Source: Algoriphagus marincola HL-49 (lineage in GTDB: Bacteria; Bacteroidota; Bacteroidia; Cytophagales; Cyclobacteriaceae). From it: a DNA stretch of 64,000 nucleotides. The stretch is taken from the NCBI GenBank assembly GCA_001314815.1, contig LJXT01000005.1, forward strand, positions 1-64,000, read 5' to 3'. This document shows, in pieces, positions 33,921 to 43,607 of the stretch. The notes beneath the pieces are model-generated. The model saw only the letters and a program-made list of their open reading frames with translations. It searched no databases and was not told the DNA's origin. Position 1 is the first letter of the stretch. Each line of letters starts with the position of its first letter. A program made the position numbers and the translations under genes.

Positions 33921-36900
33921 ATGAGGCAAAATTTACTCAAAAACTTAGTGACGGTTCTCTTGCTGGTATTAAGCAGCACTTGGGCGATGTCGCAAGGTGT
34001 GACTACTTCCAGTATGAACGGGACAGTAGTGGATGAAACTGGTGCTGCCCTCCCGGGAGCAAACGTGGTGGCGACGCACACGCCATCAGGTACTCGCTAT
34101 GGAGCAGTGACAAACTTGGAAGGAAGATTTTCTATTCCAGGGATGAGAATTGGAGGACCTTACACAGTTGTAGCTTCATTCATTGGCTATGAATCTCAAA
34201 CCGTCGAAGGTATCGTGTTAAATCTTGGTGCAGTTTCTACAGTGAACTTTGCCATGAATGATTCAGATTCTGAACTCGAAGAGGTCTTAGTGACAGCTGA
34301 TCGAAACTCTGCTTTTAGCTCAGATAGAACTGGAGCAAATACTGCGGTAAGCAATGAACAAATATCCACTTTGCCGACAATCTCCAGAAGAATCAATGAT
34401 TTTACTCGACTTACTCCTCAGGCTTCTGGAAACTCTTTTGCAGGACAGGATGGTAGATTGAATAATATCACAGTAGATGGATCTTATTTCAATAACTCCT
34501 TCGGACTAGGTTCTCAGCCTGGAGATCGTACGGGAGTTGCTCCTATTTCATTGGATGCGATCGATCAAATTTCGGTAAACATTGCCCCTTATGATGTAAG
34601 ACAAGGTAACTTTACCGGAGCTGGAGTGAATACTGTAACTCGAAGCGGAACAAACAATGTGGAAGGTTCTGCTTATTATTTCTTTAGAAATCAAGACAAT
34701 GTAGGTACTCAAGCAGGAGATAATACCTTCGATCCAGGAGAATTCAACTATAGACAAGTCGGTTTCCGTGTTGGTGGACCAATCGTAAAAGATAAATTAT
34801 TCTTCTTCGCAAGTTTTGAAGATGAGAAGACCACCGAGCCTGGGACGAATTTCCGTGCTAATAATGGAAATGATCCTATTGGTGGAAATGTCACGCGAGT
34901 TTTGGCCTCTGATTTGAACCAATTGAGCAATTATCTAAGAACAAACTTTGGCTATGAAACAGGACCTTTCCAAGGTTATGATCATAGTACCGAAGCGACC
35001 AAGTTCTTGATTAAATTGGATTACAACATCAACGACAAGAATAAATTGAGTCTACGATATAATCATTTAGATTCTTTTACTGATGTATTGGCATCCAACT
35101 CTTCTTCCCTTGGATTTGGAAGTAGAAGAAGTAATGTGAATGCACTTAATTTCCAAAACACGAATTATCAGATTTTGGAAAATATTCGCTCAATCATTGG
35201 TGAATTAAACACCCGGATTAGCAACAACATGACCAATAATTTGATCGTTGGTTACACATATCAGGATGAAAGCCGTGACTCCAGAGGTGATTTTTTCCCA
35301 CTCGTGGATATCCTTCAAGACGGTAGAACATATACTTCATTCGGATTTGAGCCTTTTACTCCTTTCAATGAGTTGAGATATAGTACGTTTCAATTGCAAA
35401 ACAACCTACAGCTATTCAAAGGAAAGCACACCTACACAGCTGGTGTTACCTTGCAAAGATATGAGTCTGAAAACGTATTTTTCTTTGGTTCACAATCTGC
35501 TTATGTCTACAATTCTTTGGACGACTTCTATGCAGATGCCGATGCTTACCTAGCTGATCCCAATAGAACAACGTCTGACATTGATCTACGAAGATTTCAA
35601 GTTCAGTACAGCAATATTCCTGGTCAAACAAAACCAATTCAGCCTTTAAAGGTAACCTATGCAGGAGCCTATATCCAGGATGAAATCGCAGTGAAACCCA
35701 ATCTGAATCTTACAATTGGACTGAGAGCAGACGTGCCTTTCTTTGGAGAGACTGGATTTAGAAACCGCGAGGTAGAATCTTTGAGCTTTAGAAATCCTGA
35801 TGGCGATCCTGTTCAGTTTAGAACAGACAAACTTCCCAACGCAAGAATTCTTTGGTCCCCAAGAGTTGGTTTCAATTGGGATGTGAACAGTGACAAAACG
35901 CTTCAGGTGAGAGGTGGAACAGGTATATTCACCGGACCTCCTGCATATGTTTGGATCTCAAACCAAATTGGAAATAATGGTGTGTTGACTGGTTTTGAAC
36001 GATTGGACAGTAGAGATAATGCTCCATTGCTCAATAGACCATTCAATCCTGATCCGGATCATTACAAACCAACTGACGTAACTGGTGATCCTGCTGACCG
36101 TTATCAGCTCGCACTCACTGATCCTGACTTTAAGTTTCCTCAAGTGTGGAGAACAAATATTGCTGTAGATAAAAAATTGCCTTGGGGTATTACCGCTACG
36201 GCAGAATTCATCTACAATATGGATGTAAACGGCGTCAATTATTACAATGCAAACTTGTCGCAACCTGATGCATCTTACACTGGACCTGACTCTAGACCTC
36301 GCTGGACATCAGGAAACAGAATAAACCCTAACATCGATAATGCAATCGTATTGTCCAATCAAGCTTTGGGTAATTCTTATGTTGCCTCGATCTCTCTTGA
36401 GAAAGCTCTTTCTAATGGGTTTTATGCCAAAGCATTCTACAGCTACGGCGGAGCAAGAAGCACAGTAAACCCAGGTTCAATCGCTGGTGGTTCGTATTTT
36501 AACAATCCACATCAAGGTGATCCGAATAATCCGGGAGCTGGCTTCTCCAGCAACTTCCTAGGCCATAGAGCTGTTGCAGTATTAAATTATTCAGATGATA
36601 TTTTCAGCTTCGGTAGAACTTCATTCTCATTATTCTGGGAAGGAAGAACGATCGGAAATGCTAGCTACACTTACTCGTCTGATTTTAATGGTGATGGTGG
36701 TTTTAGAAATGATCTAATCTATATTCCAGCTAATGCGAATGAGATGAATTTCGAGGAATTTACTTCCAGCGGAACCACCTTTACCGTGGCTGATCAGATT
36801 GCTGCATTTGAATCATTTATCGCTCAAGATAAGTACCTTAGCAAAAACAGAGGGAAAATTGCAGAAAGAGGTGGAGTGATCATGCCGATGGTTTTCAGAG

Positions 36901-37187
36901 CTGATTTCAGCGCTTCACAGACCTTGGTTACTACTTCAGATAAAAGTTTCTTGGAATTCCGAGTGGATATATTGAACGTGGGTAACTTGTTGAATCCTAA
37001 TTGGGGAATTGGTAAAACATTCACCACTACCAGCCCACTAAATCCAAGAGGAACCGATGCTTCTGGAAACCCTGTATTCAGATTGGCTAATCTTGGACCT
37101 AACTTGATCTCTGAAACTTATCAGCCTACAGCTGGCGTTAGTGATGTTTACAGAATTCAGTTCGGTTTGAGATTTACTTTCAATTAA
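33921..37187 (+). CDS. TonB-dependent receptor, Oar-like, with carboxypeptidase-regulatory domain
   Basis: 1088 aa. Signal peptide to about 24 ('LLVLSSTWAMSQG'), then a CarboxypepD_reg-like domain ('GTVVDETGAALPGANVVATH', 'EGRFSIPGMRIGG'), a plug domain ('TVDGSYFNNSFGLGSQ', 'VSVNIAPYDVRQGNFTGAGV'-like), and a long C-terminal barrel ending 'VYRIQFGLRFTFN' with the terminal aromatic signature. It takes up a ligand through the outer membrane using TonB energy; the substrate is unknown. No SusD partner follows, so it belongs to the Oar-like rather than SusC/D type. About 11 bp downstream lies an extra, similar 3-prime end (37199-37327). Confidence 0.93.
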   Translation: MRQNLLKNLVTVLLLVLSSTWAMSQGVTTSSMNGTVVDETGAALPGANVVATHTPSGTRYGAVTNLEGRFSIPGMRIGGPYTVVASFIGYESQTVEGIVLNLGAVSTVNFAMNDSDSELEEVLVTADRNSAFSSDRTGANTAVSNEQISTLPTISRRINDFTRLTPQASGNSFAGQDGRLNNITVDGSYFNNSFGLGSQPGDRTGVAPISLDAIDQISVNIAPYDVRQGNFTGAGVNTVTRSGTNNVEGSAYYFFRNQDNVGTQAGDNTFDPGEFNYRQVGFRVGGPIVKDKLFFFASFEDEKTTEPGTNFRANNGNDPIGGNVTRVLASDLNQLSNYLRTNFGYETGPFQGYDHSTEATKFLIKLDYNINDKNKLSLRYNHLDSFTDVLASNSSSLGFGSRRSNVNALNFQNTNYQILENIRSIIGELNTRISNNMTNNLIVGYTYQDESRDSRGDFFPLVDILQDGRTYTSFGFEPFTPFNELRYSTFQLQNNLQLFKGKHTYTAGVTLQRYESENVFFFGSQSAYVYNSLDDFYADADAYLADPNRTTSDIDLRRFQVQYSNIPGQTKPIQPLKVTYAGAYIQDEIAVKPNLNLTIGLRADVPFFGETGFRNREVESLSFRNPDGDPVQFRTDKLPNARILWSPRVGFNWDVNSDKTLQVRGGTGIFTGPPAYVWISNQIGNNGVLTGFERLDSRDNAPLLNRPFNPDPDHYKPTDVTGDPADRYQLALTDPDFKFPQVWRTNIAVDKKLPWGITATAEFIYNMDVNGVNYYNANLSQPDASYTGPDSRPRWTSGNRINPNIDNAIVLSNQALGNSYVASISLEKALSNGFYAKAFYSYGGARSTVNPGSIAGGSYFNNPHQGDPNNPGAGFSSNFLGHRAVAVLNYSDDIFSFGRTSFSLFWEGRTIGNASYTYSSDFNGDGGFRNDLIYIPANANEMNFEEFTSSGTTFTVADQIAAFESFIAQDKYLSKNRGKIAERGGVIMPMVFRADFSASQTLVTTSDKSFLEFRVDILNVGNLLNPNWGIGKTFTTTSPLNPRGTDASGNPVFRLANLGPNLISETYQPTAGVSDVYRIQFGLRFTFN

Positions 37188-37198
37188 TTATTTATCTA

Positions 37199-37327
37199 GT
37201 CTATTCGATTTATACATTGGATACAGTTCCTGGTACATCAGACTTCCCAACCGAGACATTCCGTACCACCACTTCATTGGGTGATACTTGGAGAATGCAG
37301 GTGGGTGTGAGATACATATTCAATTAA
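37199..37327 (+). pseudogene. Fossil C-terminal tail of a second TonB-dependent receptor
   Basis: The frame ending in TAA at 37325-37327 reads 'YTLDTVPGTSDFPTETF' and ends 'WRMQVGVRYIFN', parallel to the end of the intact receptor ('VYRIQFGLRFTFN'). It has no start codon, begins shortly after the receptor's stop codon and is followed by a terminator. It is probably the leftover of a tandem receptor copy whose body was lost by recombination with the first. Alternatively, it is an alternative C-terminus that could be joined by rearrangement. Confidence 0.75.
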
Positions 37328-37347
37328 TAAATCAAAATAATTTTTGA

Positions 37348-37378
37348 AAAGCACTCCGAAAGGGGTGCTTTTTTTTAT
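37348..37378 (+). terminator. Terminator of the TonB receptor unit
   Basis: AAAGCACTCC and GGGGTGCTTT form a 10-bp stem (one G-T pair) followed by an 8-T run. The track places the start of the next ORF inside it (a TTG at 37344), which argues for the later start at 37407. Confidence 0.88.
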
Positions 37379-37406
37379 TTTCGGAAATCAACTCAGATTT
37401 CTTGTA

Positions 37407-38474
37407 ATGATTAAAAAAATTAAGGCCCTTCTTATTTTTTTTCTATTATCAACTCAGATTTTCTCTCAGACTGATTCATTGATATTCAAAAATCAAAATC
37501 TAATTGTCGGGGAGGTAAAAAGAATGGATCGGGGCGTCTTGACTTTTAAGACAGACTATTCTGATAGCGACTTTAAAATAGAGTGGGAGGAATTGATATT
37601 TATTAAGTCAAACTCCAATTTTCTAATTACCCTTTCCGATGGCAGAAGGTATAATGGAAGAATAGAGAGTGTTTCGGATTCTCAAGTGATTATTTATCCT
37701 TACAATCCTGAGGCTTTAATAAGGTTGAGGAAAGGAAAAAACAGGGACAGTCCAGAAAAAGAAGAAAGCCTCATCGTTAGGATAGAGGAAATAGTTTTTT
37801 TAAACACTCTTGATGAAGGTTTCTGGAGTAGACTTTCTGCGAGTATAGATTTTGGATGGAGCCTGACTAGAGCCAATAATCTTCAGACTTTCAATCTCAG
37901 GAGTAGTGTAGGATACTTGGCAGATCGGTGGAAGTTTGGATCATCATTCAATGGTCTTCGGTCTGACCAGGAAGGTATTGAGGCAGTACGGAGGACTGAC
38001 GCTAATCTATCCTATGTGTATTTTCTGCAAAATGATTACTTTTTGCTTTATGATCTGACGTATTTATCCAATACTGAGCAGCGTATAGCCTCCCGAGTCG
38101 GTAATAAAATTGGTATAGGTAAGTATGTGGTCAGGACTAATAAATCTTATTTTGGATTTCAGGTAGGTGCAAATTTGAACAATGAACAATTTTTGGACGA
38201 AAGTCCGGGTAAAAGATCCGGAGAGTCTTTTTTAGGAGCTGAATTGAGTCTTTATGATATTGGAGATTTGAAATTGCTAAGCAATCTGACTACCTATCCT
38301 AGCTTGACTGAAGCAGGTCGTTTTCGGGCCGATTTTAAGCTGGATGTCAAATATGAATTTTTGTCTGATTTTTATATAAATCTTGGAACTACACTCAACT
38401 TTGATAATCAGCCAGTGGAATTAGCCACCCGGCTGGATTATATTATACAGACTACCGTGGGTTGGAGTTTGTGA
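37407..38474 (+). CDS. DUF481-like exported protein
   Basis: 355 aa from ATG 37407, giving a normal signal peptide (KALLIFFLLSTQIFSQ). The earlier track start is a TTG within a terminator stem. The N-terminal half has an SH3-like or Sm-like pattern ('GEVKRMDRGVLTFKTDYSD', 'EELIFIKSNSNFLITLSDGR'), and the C-terminal half is a barrel-like series of strands ('SLTRANNLQTFNLRSSVGY', 'YINLGTTLNFDNQPVEL'). This matches DUF481 proteins (outer-membrane, sometimes called salt-induced). Function unknown. It stands alone. Confidence 0.75.
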   Translation: MIKKIKALLIFFLLSTQIFSQTDSLIFKNQNLIVGEVKRMDRGVLTFKTDYSDSDFKIEWEELIFIKSNSNFLITLSDGRRYNGRIESVSDSQVIIYPYNPEALIRLRKGKNRDSPEKEESLIVRIEEIVFLNTLDEGFWSRLSASIDFGWSLTRANNLQTFNLRSSVGYLADRWKFGSSFNGLRSDQEGIEAVRRTDANLSYVYFLQNDYFLLYDLTYLSNTEQRIASRVGNKIGIGKYVVRTNKSYFGFQVGANLNNEQFLDESPGKRSGESFLGAELSLYDIGDLKLLSNLTTYPSLTEAGRFRADFKLDVKYEFLSDFYINLGTTLNFDNQPVELATRLDYIIQTTVGWSL

Positions 38475-38653
38475 TTTACTGAATTCATTGACCTTTTCTA
38501 CGTTATTGTTTCATTAGGAATCAATAAATATCCTTGATTTTTTCCTTTAGTCGAAGCCATCTACCTCCAGTATGTTTTTAATGATTTATTCTATCTGATT
38601 GTAGATACTTTTGAGTATATGAACCAAGCTAGGTCTATCTGAGTTTAGCCTTC

Positions 38654-39436
38654 ATGTTGCATTACAAAAGATATCCGAACCCCAAATCCGAAGAATGGGT
38701 GGTCTTCATTCATGGGGCCGGAGGTTCTTCAGTGGTCTGGTATAAGCAGATTAAGGATTTTCGTGAAGAGTTTAATCTACTTCTGATTGACCTGAGAGGA
38801 CACGGGAAGTCTACCAATTTTCCGCAGGCCATTTATCAAAAGGAGTACACTTTTGAAGATGTGACTCAGGATGTTATCGAAGTCTTGGATCATTTGAACA
38901 TGCCCCCAGCGCATTTTATGGGAGTTTCACTGGGCACTATTCTGGCAAGACAATTGGCAGAAATGGAGCCTAAGAGAGTAAAATCACTGGTTTTGGCAGG
39001 TGCCGTGACTAGGCTTAATGCAAAGTCAAGGGTTTTAGTATTCTTGGGAAATACATTTAAAAAAGTAATCCCATATATGTGGCTTTATAGTCTATTTGCC
39101 TATGTGATTCTTCCCAGAAAGCAGCATTCTGAATCACGAAATTTATTTATCCGGGAAGCCAAAAAGCTTTGTCAAAAGGAATTTATCCGATGGTTTAAAT
39201 TGACCGCTGACATCAATCCTCTTCTTCGGTATTTTAAAGAGGTAGAAATAAAAATTCCTACGCTTTATGTGATGGGAGATCAGGATATCATGTTTTTGGA
39301 ACCTGTGAAAAAAATCGTCAAAGAACATAAAAATGCCAGTCTCAAGATACTCCAAACTTGCGGACATGTAGTGAATGTGGAGCGCCCTGCAGAATTTAAT
39401 CAGCACTCCATGGCTTTCATTAAGAGTATAAACTAA
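38654..39436 (+). CDS. Alpha/beta hydrolase
   Basis: 260 aa, no leader, so cytoplasmic. Oxyanion-loop motif 'FIHGAGGSSVVW' (19-29), 'IDLRGHGKS', nucleophile elbow 'MGVSLG' with Ser92, acid in 'VMGDQDIMF' and base His in 'TCGHVVNVERP'. The full Ser-Asp-His set suggests an active esterase or related enzyme; the substrate is unknown. It ends 24 bp before the RND adaptor gene and is co-oriented, so it is probably the first gene of the efflux operon, which is an unusual companion. Confidence 0.9.
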   Translation: MLHYKRYPNPKSEEWVVFIHGAGGSSVVWYKQIKDFREEFNLLLIDLRGHGKSTNFPQAIYQKEYTFEDVTQDVIEVLDHLNMPPAHFMGVSLGTILARQLAEMEPKRVKSLVLAGAVTRLNAKSRVLVFLGNTFKKVIPYMWLYSLFAYVILPRKQHSESRNLFIREAKKLCQKEFIRWFKLTADINPLLRYFKEVEIKIPTLYVMGDQDIMFLEPVKKIVKEHKNASLKILQTCGHVVNVERPAEFNQHSMAFIKSIN

Positions 39437-39460
39437 TAATCATATCCAGTACTTTTCTGT

Positions 39461-40543
39461 ATGAACAAGCAGACGAAAATCATCCTTTTTGTAGTCATTC
39501 TTCTCGTAGTGGCTGCAGCAATCTTGTACCCGAGACTTGATGTCAGAAAGTCAAATGAGTCCTCTGTGGCGTCTGAGAGTGCAGGTCCTGATCAGCCTTC
39601 TGCCCTACCTGTGAAGGTGGTCAAGCTACAAAAAGAAACACTCCGAAATCAGCTTTCGGTGACGGGAACGATCATCCCAAATGAATCAGTAAATATCCGG
39701 ACAGAAGTATCCGGACTGATCCAGCGAATCGCTTTCAAAGAAGGTCAATATGTGACTAAAGGAACTCCAATTTTATACTTGGATGATGATGAGCTTCAGG
39801 CGCAATTTCAGCGGTTGGATTACACCCAAAAGCTTTTTGAATCTCAGGAAAATCGTCAAAAGCAATTGTTGGAGCGAGAGGCGATCAGTCAGGAGGAGTA
39901 CGATATCGTGCTCAATGAATTTAACACCACGCTGGCTGACATCAAACTCGTGGAAGCCCAACTTTCCAAGCGGGTCATCAGAGCTCCTTTCAATGGCGTA
40001 CTGGGCCTGAGACAAGTTTCTGAAGGGAGTGTAATCGCGCCTACTGACATCATCGCCAGCATAGTAAACCTTGACCCGATAAAAATCGAATTTTCTATCC
40101 CTGAGCGCTACGCAACCGTAGCCGAGGTAGGGTCAAAAATTTACTTCTCCAATGACGCCTCTACCGAAGAGGTAGAGGGCGAGGTTTACGCATTTGAGCC
40201 GCAGATCGATGCAGCTACTCGTACACTTAAACTTCGGGCACTCAGTCCCAATAAAGAGGGGAAATTTCTTCCGGGAATGTTTGTCAGGATTCGTTTTGTT
40301 TTGGAGGAATCAGAAGATGCTTTGCTTGTTCCTTCTGAGTCAATTATCCCCGAATTGGAGGGATACAAAGTATACATCGTAGATGAAGATGATAAAGTGC
40401 AGGAGCGAAAAGTAGAAATCGGCACTCGGACAGACACCCAGGTTCAAATCCTGGAGGGATTGAATGAGGGTGATTTGGTATTGACCACAGGGGTTTTACA
40501 AGCTAGGCCGGGAATGGCCGTATCATACACGCAAATCAATTGA
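39461..40543 (+). CDS. RND efflux periplasmic adaptor (membrane fusion protein)
   Basis: 360 aa. One N-terminal anchor ('IILFVVILLVVAAAILYP'), then the adaptor layout: 'VTGTIIPNESVNIRTEVSGL' (lipoyl half), a coiled-coil hairpin around 120-165 ('LFESQENRQKQLLEREAIS', 'LNEFNTTLADIKLVEAQL'), second lipoyl half 'IRAPFNGVLGLRQVSEGSVI', and beta-barrel 'LKLRALSPNKEGKFLPGMFV'. It links the inner-membrane pump to the TolC channel. The pump gene starts 1 nt after its stop, so translation is coupled. Substrates unknown. Confidence 0.95.
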   Translation: MNKQTKIILFVVILLVVAAAILYPRLDVRKSNESSVASESAGPDQPSALPVKVVKLQKETLRNQLSVTGTIIPNESVNIRTEVSGLIQRIAFKEGQYVTKGTPILYLDDDELQAQFQRLDYTQKLFESQENRQKQLLEREAISQEEYDIVLNEFNTTLADIKLVEAQLSKRVIRAPFNGVLGLRQVSEGSVIAPTDIIASIVNLDPIKIEFSIPERYATVAEVGSKIYFSNDASTEEVEGEVYAFEPQIDAATRTLKLRALSPNKEGKFLPGMFVRIRFVLEESEDALLVPSESIIPELEGYKVYIVDEDDKVQERKVEIGTRTDTQVQILEGLNEGDLVLTTGVLQARPGMAVSYTQIN

Positions 40544-40544
40544 G

Positions 40545-43500
40545 ATGGCGAGTTTATCAAGTTTAAGTATCAATAGGCCGGTATTGGCCATCGTGATGTC
40601 TTTGGTTATTGTCCTGTTTGGGGCGATAGGTATTTCACTTTTAGGAGTTCGGGAATTTCCGAGTGTGGATCCCCCGGTGATCAACGTGAGGACAAATTAT
40701 GTCGGCGCCAATGCCGATGTAATCGAAGCTCAGATCACTGAGCCACTGGAAGAGGCCATCAATGGTATTCAAGGAATCAAGTCGCTGACTTCGACTAGTA
40801 ATGACGGTTCTAGTAGCATTACTGTTGAGTTTGACGTGGGAGCTGATTTGGAAGCTGCTGCCAATGACGTGCGAGATAAAGTAGCCGGAGCTCAGCGAAA
40901 CCTACCTCCCGATGCAGATCCACCCGTGGTTTCCAAGGCGGATGCAGATTCGCAGCCGATTGTTTTTTTGAATGTCAAAAGTGACGAGCGCAGTCTCCTG
41001 GAGCTTTCAGATATAGCTGATAATATTTTTAAAGAAAGACTACAGACCATTCCTGGAGTAAGTAGAGTTCAGATTTGGGGTGAAAAAGAATATGCGATCC
41101 GACTTCGGATGGATCCACTGAAAATGGCCTCCTATGGGGTTACTCCTTTAGATGTCCTGCAAAAAGTGCAATCTGAAAATGTAGAGCTCCCCTCGGGACG
41201 GATTGAGGGAGAAACCATCGAGTTATCAGTACGGACCAAGAGTAGACTTGCCACTCCTCAGGAATTCAATCAACTGATCATCAAAGAGGATCAAAATAAT
41301 ATTGTTCGCTTTCAGGATGTAGGGAAGGCGGAATTGGCAGCACTCAATGAGCGTACGGTGCTCAAGCGGGATGGAATTCCAATGGTGGGCGTTGTTTTGG
41401 TTCCCCTTCCAGGCTCCAACAATATCGAGATCGTCGATGAGTTTTATAAACGCCTAGAATTTATCAAAAAAGACCTGCCGGCCGATGTAGGCTTGCAGAT
41501 TGGTTTTGATTCTACCCAATATATCAGGGATTCGATTTCGGAGGTACAGGAGACGATTATCACGGCTTTTATCCTAGTGGTAGCGATTATTTTCCTTTTC
41601 CTGAGGGATTGGCGGACTACTTTTATTCCGGTATTGACGATTCCGATTTCCCTGATTGGGGTCTTTTTTATCATGTATTTGATGGACTTTTCGATCAATG
41701 TTTTGACACTGTTGGGGATCGTATTGTCCATTGGGTTGGTGGTGGATGATGCTATTGTGGTCTTGGAAAATATCTATGCCCGAATAGAAAAGGGCGAAAA
41801 GCCACTAGATGCTGCAGCTAAAGGGACAGAAGAAATCTTTTTTGCGGTAATTGCCACCACAGTTGCCCTCGCGGCAGTATTCTTGCCAGTGATTTTTTTG
41901 ACGGGTACGACCGGTCGGCTTTTCCGTGAATTCGGAATCGTAGTGGCTGGCTCGGTGATTATCTCCTCTTTTGTAGCCTTGACCATGACTCCGATGTTGA
42001 GTGCAAGGTTTCTGAAGAGACGGGAAAAACAAAATTGGTTTTACGAAAAATCCGAACCGGTTTTTATCTGGCTCAATGATCAGTACGATAGTCTGCTAGG
42101 CAAATTTATGAAGGTGAGAGTAGTCGCTTTTGGTCTGGTGTTGGCAATGGCTGGAGGGATTTATCTTTTGTTCAATGAGATTCCTACCGAACTGGCGCCT
42201 GTCGAAGACCGAGGTGAAATCCGAATCAATATGTCCGGACCGGAAGGAGCTACTTTTGGCTACATGGATCGGGTGATTGACGCGATGGTGAAGGATTTTC
42301 GGGAAACTTTGCCAGAGGAAGAACTTGACGGTATGATTTCCGTCACTTCGCCGGGTTTTGGTACGGCAAGTACAAATTCGGGTTTCGTTCGATTAATTCT
42401 TTCAGATGCCGAAAACCGAAACCGTTCCCAGCAGGAGATTTTTTCGCTGGTCAATCAAAAGTTGAAAGATTATACTTCTGTGAGAGCATTTGCCTCGCAA
42501 GCCCAATCCATTGGTGACCGCAGAGGTGGTCTCCCTGTCCAATACGTGCTTCAAGCCCAGACTTTGGAAAAGTTAAAGGAAAAGATTCCAGATTTTATGG
42601 AGGCAGTCAATTCAAGTGATAAATTCATCTTTGCCGATATCAACTTGAAATTTACCAAGCCGGAACTGGAGATCGAAATTGATCGGGAGAAGGCCAGAAA
42701 TATTGGTGTTTCGGTTCAGGAAATTGCCCGAACCTTGCAGCTTTCCTATTCCGGACAGCGATTTGCTTATTTTATCATGAACGGAAAGCAATATCAGGTG
42801 GTAGGAGAAATGCAAATCGAAGACCGAAACGAGCCGATTAATTTGAGAATGCTTTACGTGCGGGCTGAAGATGGTCAGCTGGTCCAATTGGATAATTTGG
42901 TTTCTGTCGTTGAGAAATCCACACCGCCGCAACTTTATCGATTCAATCGATTTGTCTCGGCTACCGTTTCAGCAAACCTTGCGGATGGATACACCATCGG
43001 AGATGGCTTGGAAGAAATGGACCGAATCGCCGCAGAAGTGCTGGATGACTCATTTACCACAGACGTGTCAGGACCTTCCAAGGAATTTAGAGAATCTTCC
43101 AACAGTTTGATTTTCGCCTTCATCTTTGCCTTGGTCTTGATTTATTTGGTGCTTTCTGCCCAGTTTGAGAGTTTCTTGGATCCATTGACGATTATGTTTA
43201 CGGTTCCGTTGGCCTTGTTTGGTTCACTCTTTACCTTATGGATATTTGATTTCACCTTGAATATTTTCTCCCAGATCGGGATTATTATGCTTATCGGATT
43301 GGTGACCAAAAACGGGATTTTGATTGTCGAATTTGCCAATCAGCGAAAAGCCCAAGGCATGAATGTGAACGAAGCAATCTATGGAGCTGCGGTAGCTCGA
43401 TTTAGACCGATTTTGATGACTTCCCTTTCCACCATATTGGGTATTTTACCAATTGCGCTTGGATTGGGTGCAGGGGCAGAGAGCCGTGTGCCGATGGGAG

Positions 43501-43607
43501 CGGCCGTAATCGGAGGGTTGACCTTTGCCACCATTTTGACTTTATTTATTATCCCGGCTATTTACACATATCTCACTTCCAAGGAAGGAAGATTAGCAAG
43601 AACATAA
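40545..43607 (+). CDS. RND efflux transporter permease (HAE-1/MdtC-like)
   Basis: 1020 aa, the normal length. First membrane helix at about 11-30 ('PVLAIVMSLVIVLFGAIGI'), large periplasmic porter loop, helices 2-6, second loop, helices 8-12. Key region 'LSIGLVVDDAIVVLENIYARIEKG' carries the paired Asp of the proton relay. 'FREFGIVVAGSVIISSFVAL' and the end 'FATILTLFIIPAIYTYL' are typical. It exports drugs, lipids or metabolites by proton antiport, as a trimer. Overlaps the TolC gene by one base (TAATG). Confidence 0.97.
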   Translation: MASLSSLSINRPVLAIVMSLVIVLFGAIGISLLGVREFPSVDPPVINVRTNYVGANADVIEAQITEPLEEAINGIQGIKSLTSTSNDGSSSITVEFDVGADLEAAANDVRDKVAGAQRNLPPDADPPVVSKADADSQPIVFLNVKSDERSLLELSDIADNIFKERLQTIPGVSRVQIWGEKEYAIRLRMDPLKMASYGVTPLDVLQKVQSENVELPSGRIEGETIELSVRTKSRLATPQEFNQLIIKEDQNNIVRFQDVGKAELAALNERTVLKRDGIPMVGVVLVPLPGSNNIEIVDEFYKRLEFIKKDLPADVGLQIGFDSTQYIRDSISEVQETIITAFILVVAIIFLFLRDWRTTFIPVLTIPISLIGVFFIMYLMDFSINVLTLLGIVLSIGLVVDDAIVVLENIYARIEKGEKPLDAAAKGTEEIFFAVIATTVALAAVFLPVIFLTGTTGRLFREFGIVVAGSVIISSFVALTMTPMLSARFLKRREKQNWFYEKSEPVFIWLNDQYDSLLGKFMKVRVVAFGLVLAMAGGIYLLFNEIPTELAPVEDRGEIRINMSGPEGATFGYMDRVIDAMVKDFRETLPEEELDGMISVTSPGFGTASTNSGFVRLILSDAENRNRSQQEIFSLVNQKLKDYTSVRAFASQAQSIGDRRGGLPVQYVLQAQTLEKLKEKIPDFMEAVNSSDKFIFADINLKFTKPELEIEIDREKARNIGVSVQEIARTLQLSYSGQRFAYFIMNGKQYQVVGEMQIEDRNEPINLRMLYVRAEDGQLVQLDNLVSVVEKSTPPQLYRFNRFVSATVSANLADGYTIGDGLEEMDRIAAEVLDDSFTTDVSGPSKEFRESSNSLIFAFIFALVLIYLVLSAQFESFLDPLTIMFTVPLALFGSLFTLWIFDFTLNIFSQIGIIMLIGLVTKNGILIVEFANQRKAQGMNVNEAIYGAAVARFRPILMTSLSTILGILPIALGLGAGAESRVPMGAAVIGGLTFATILTLFIIPAIYTYLTSKEGRLART

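Noticed and set aside
37344-37406. Upstream start of the DUF481-like ORF
   Set aside because: It is a TTG within a terminator stem; ATG 37407 gives a normal signal peptide.
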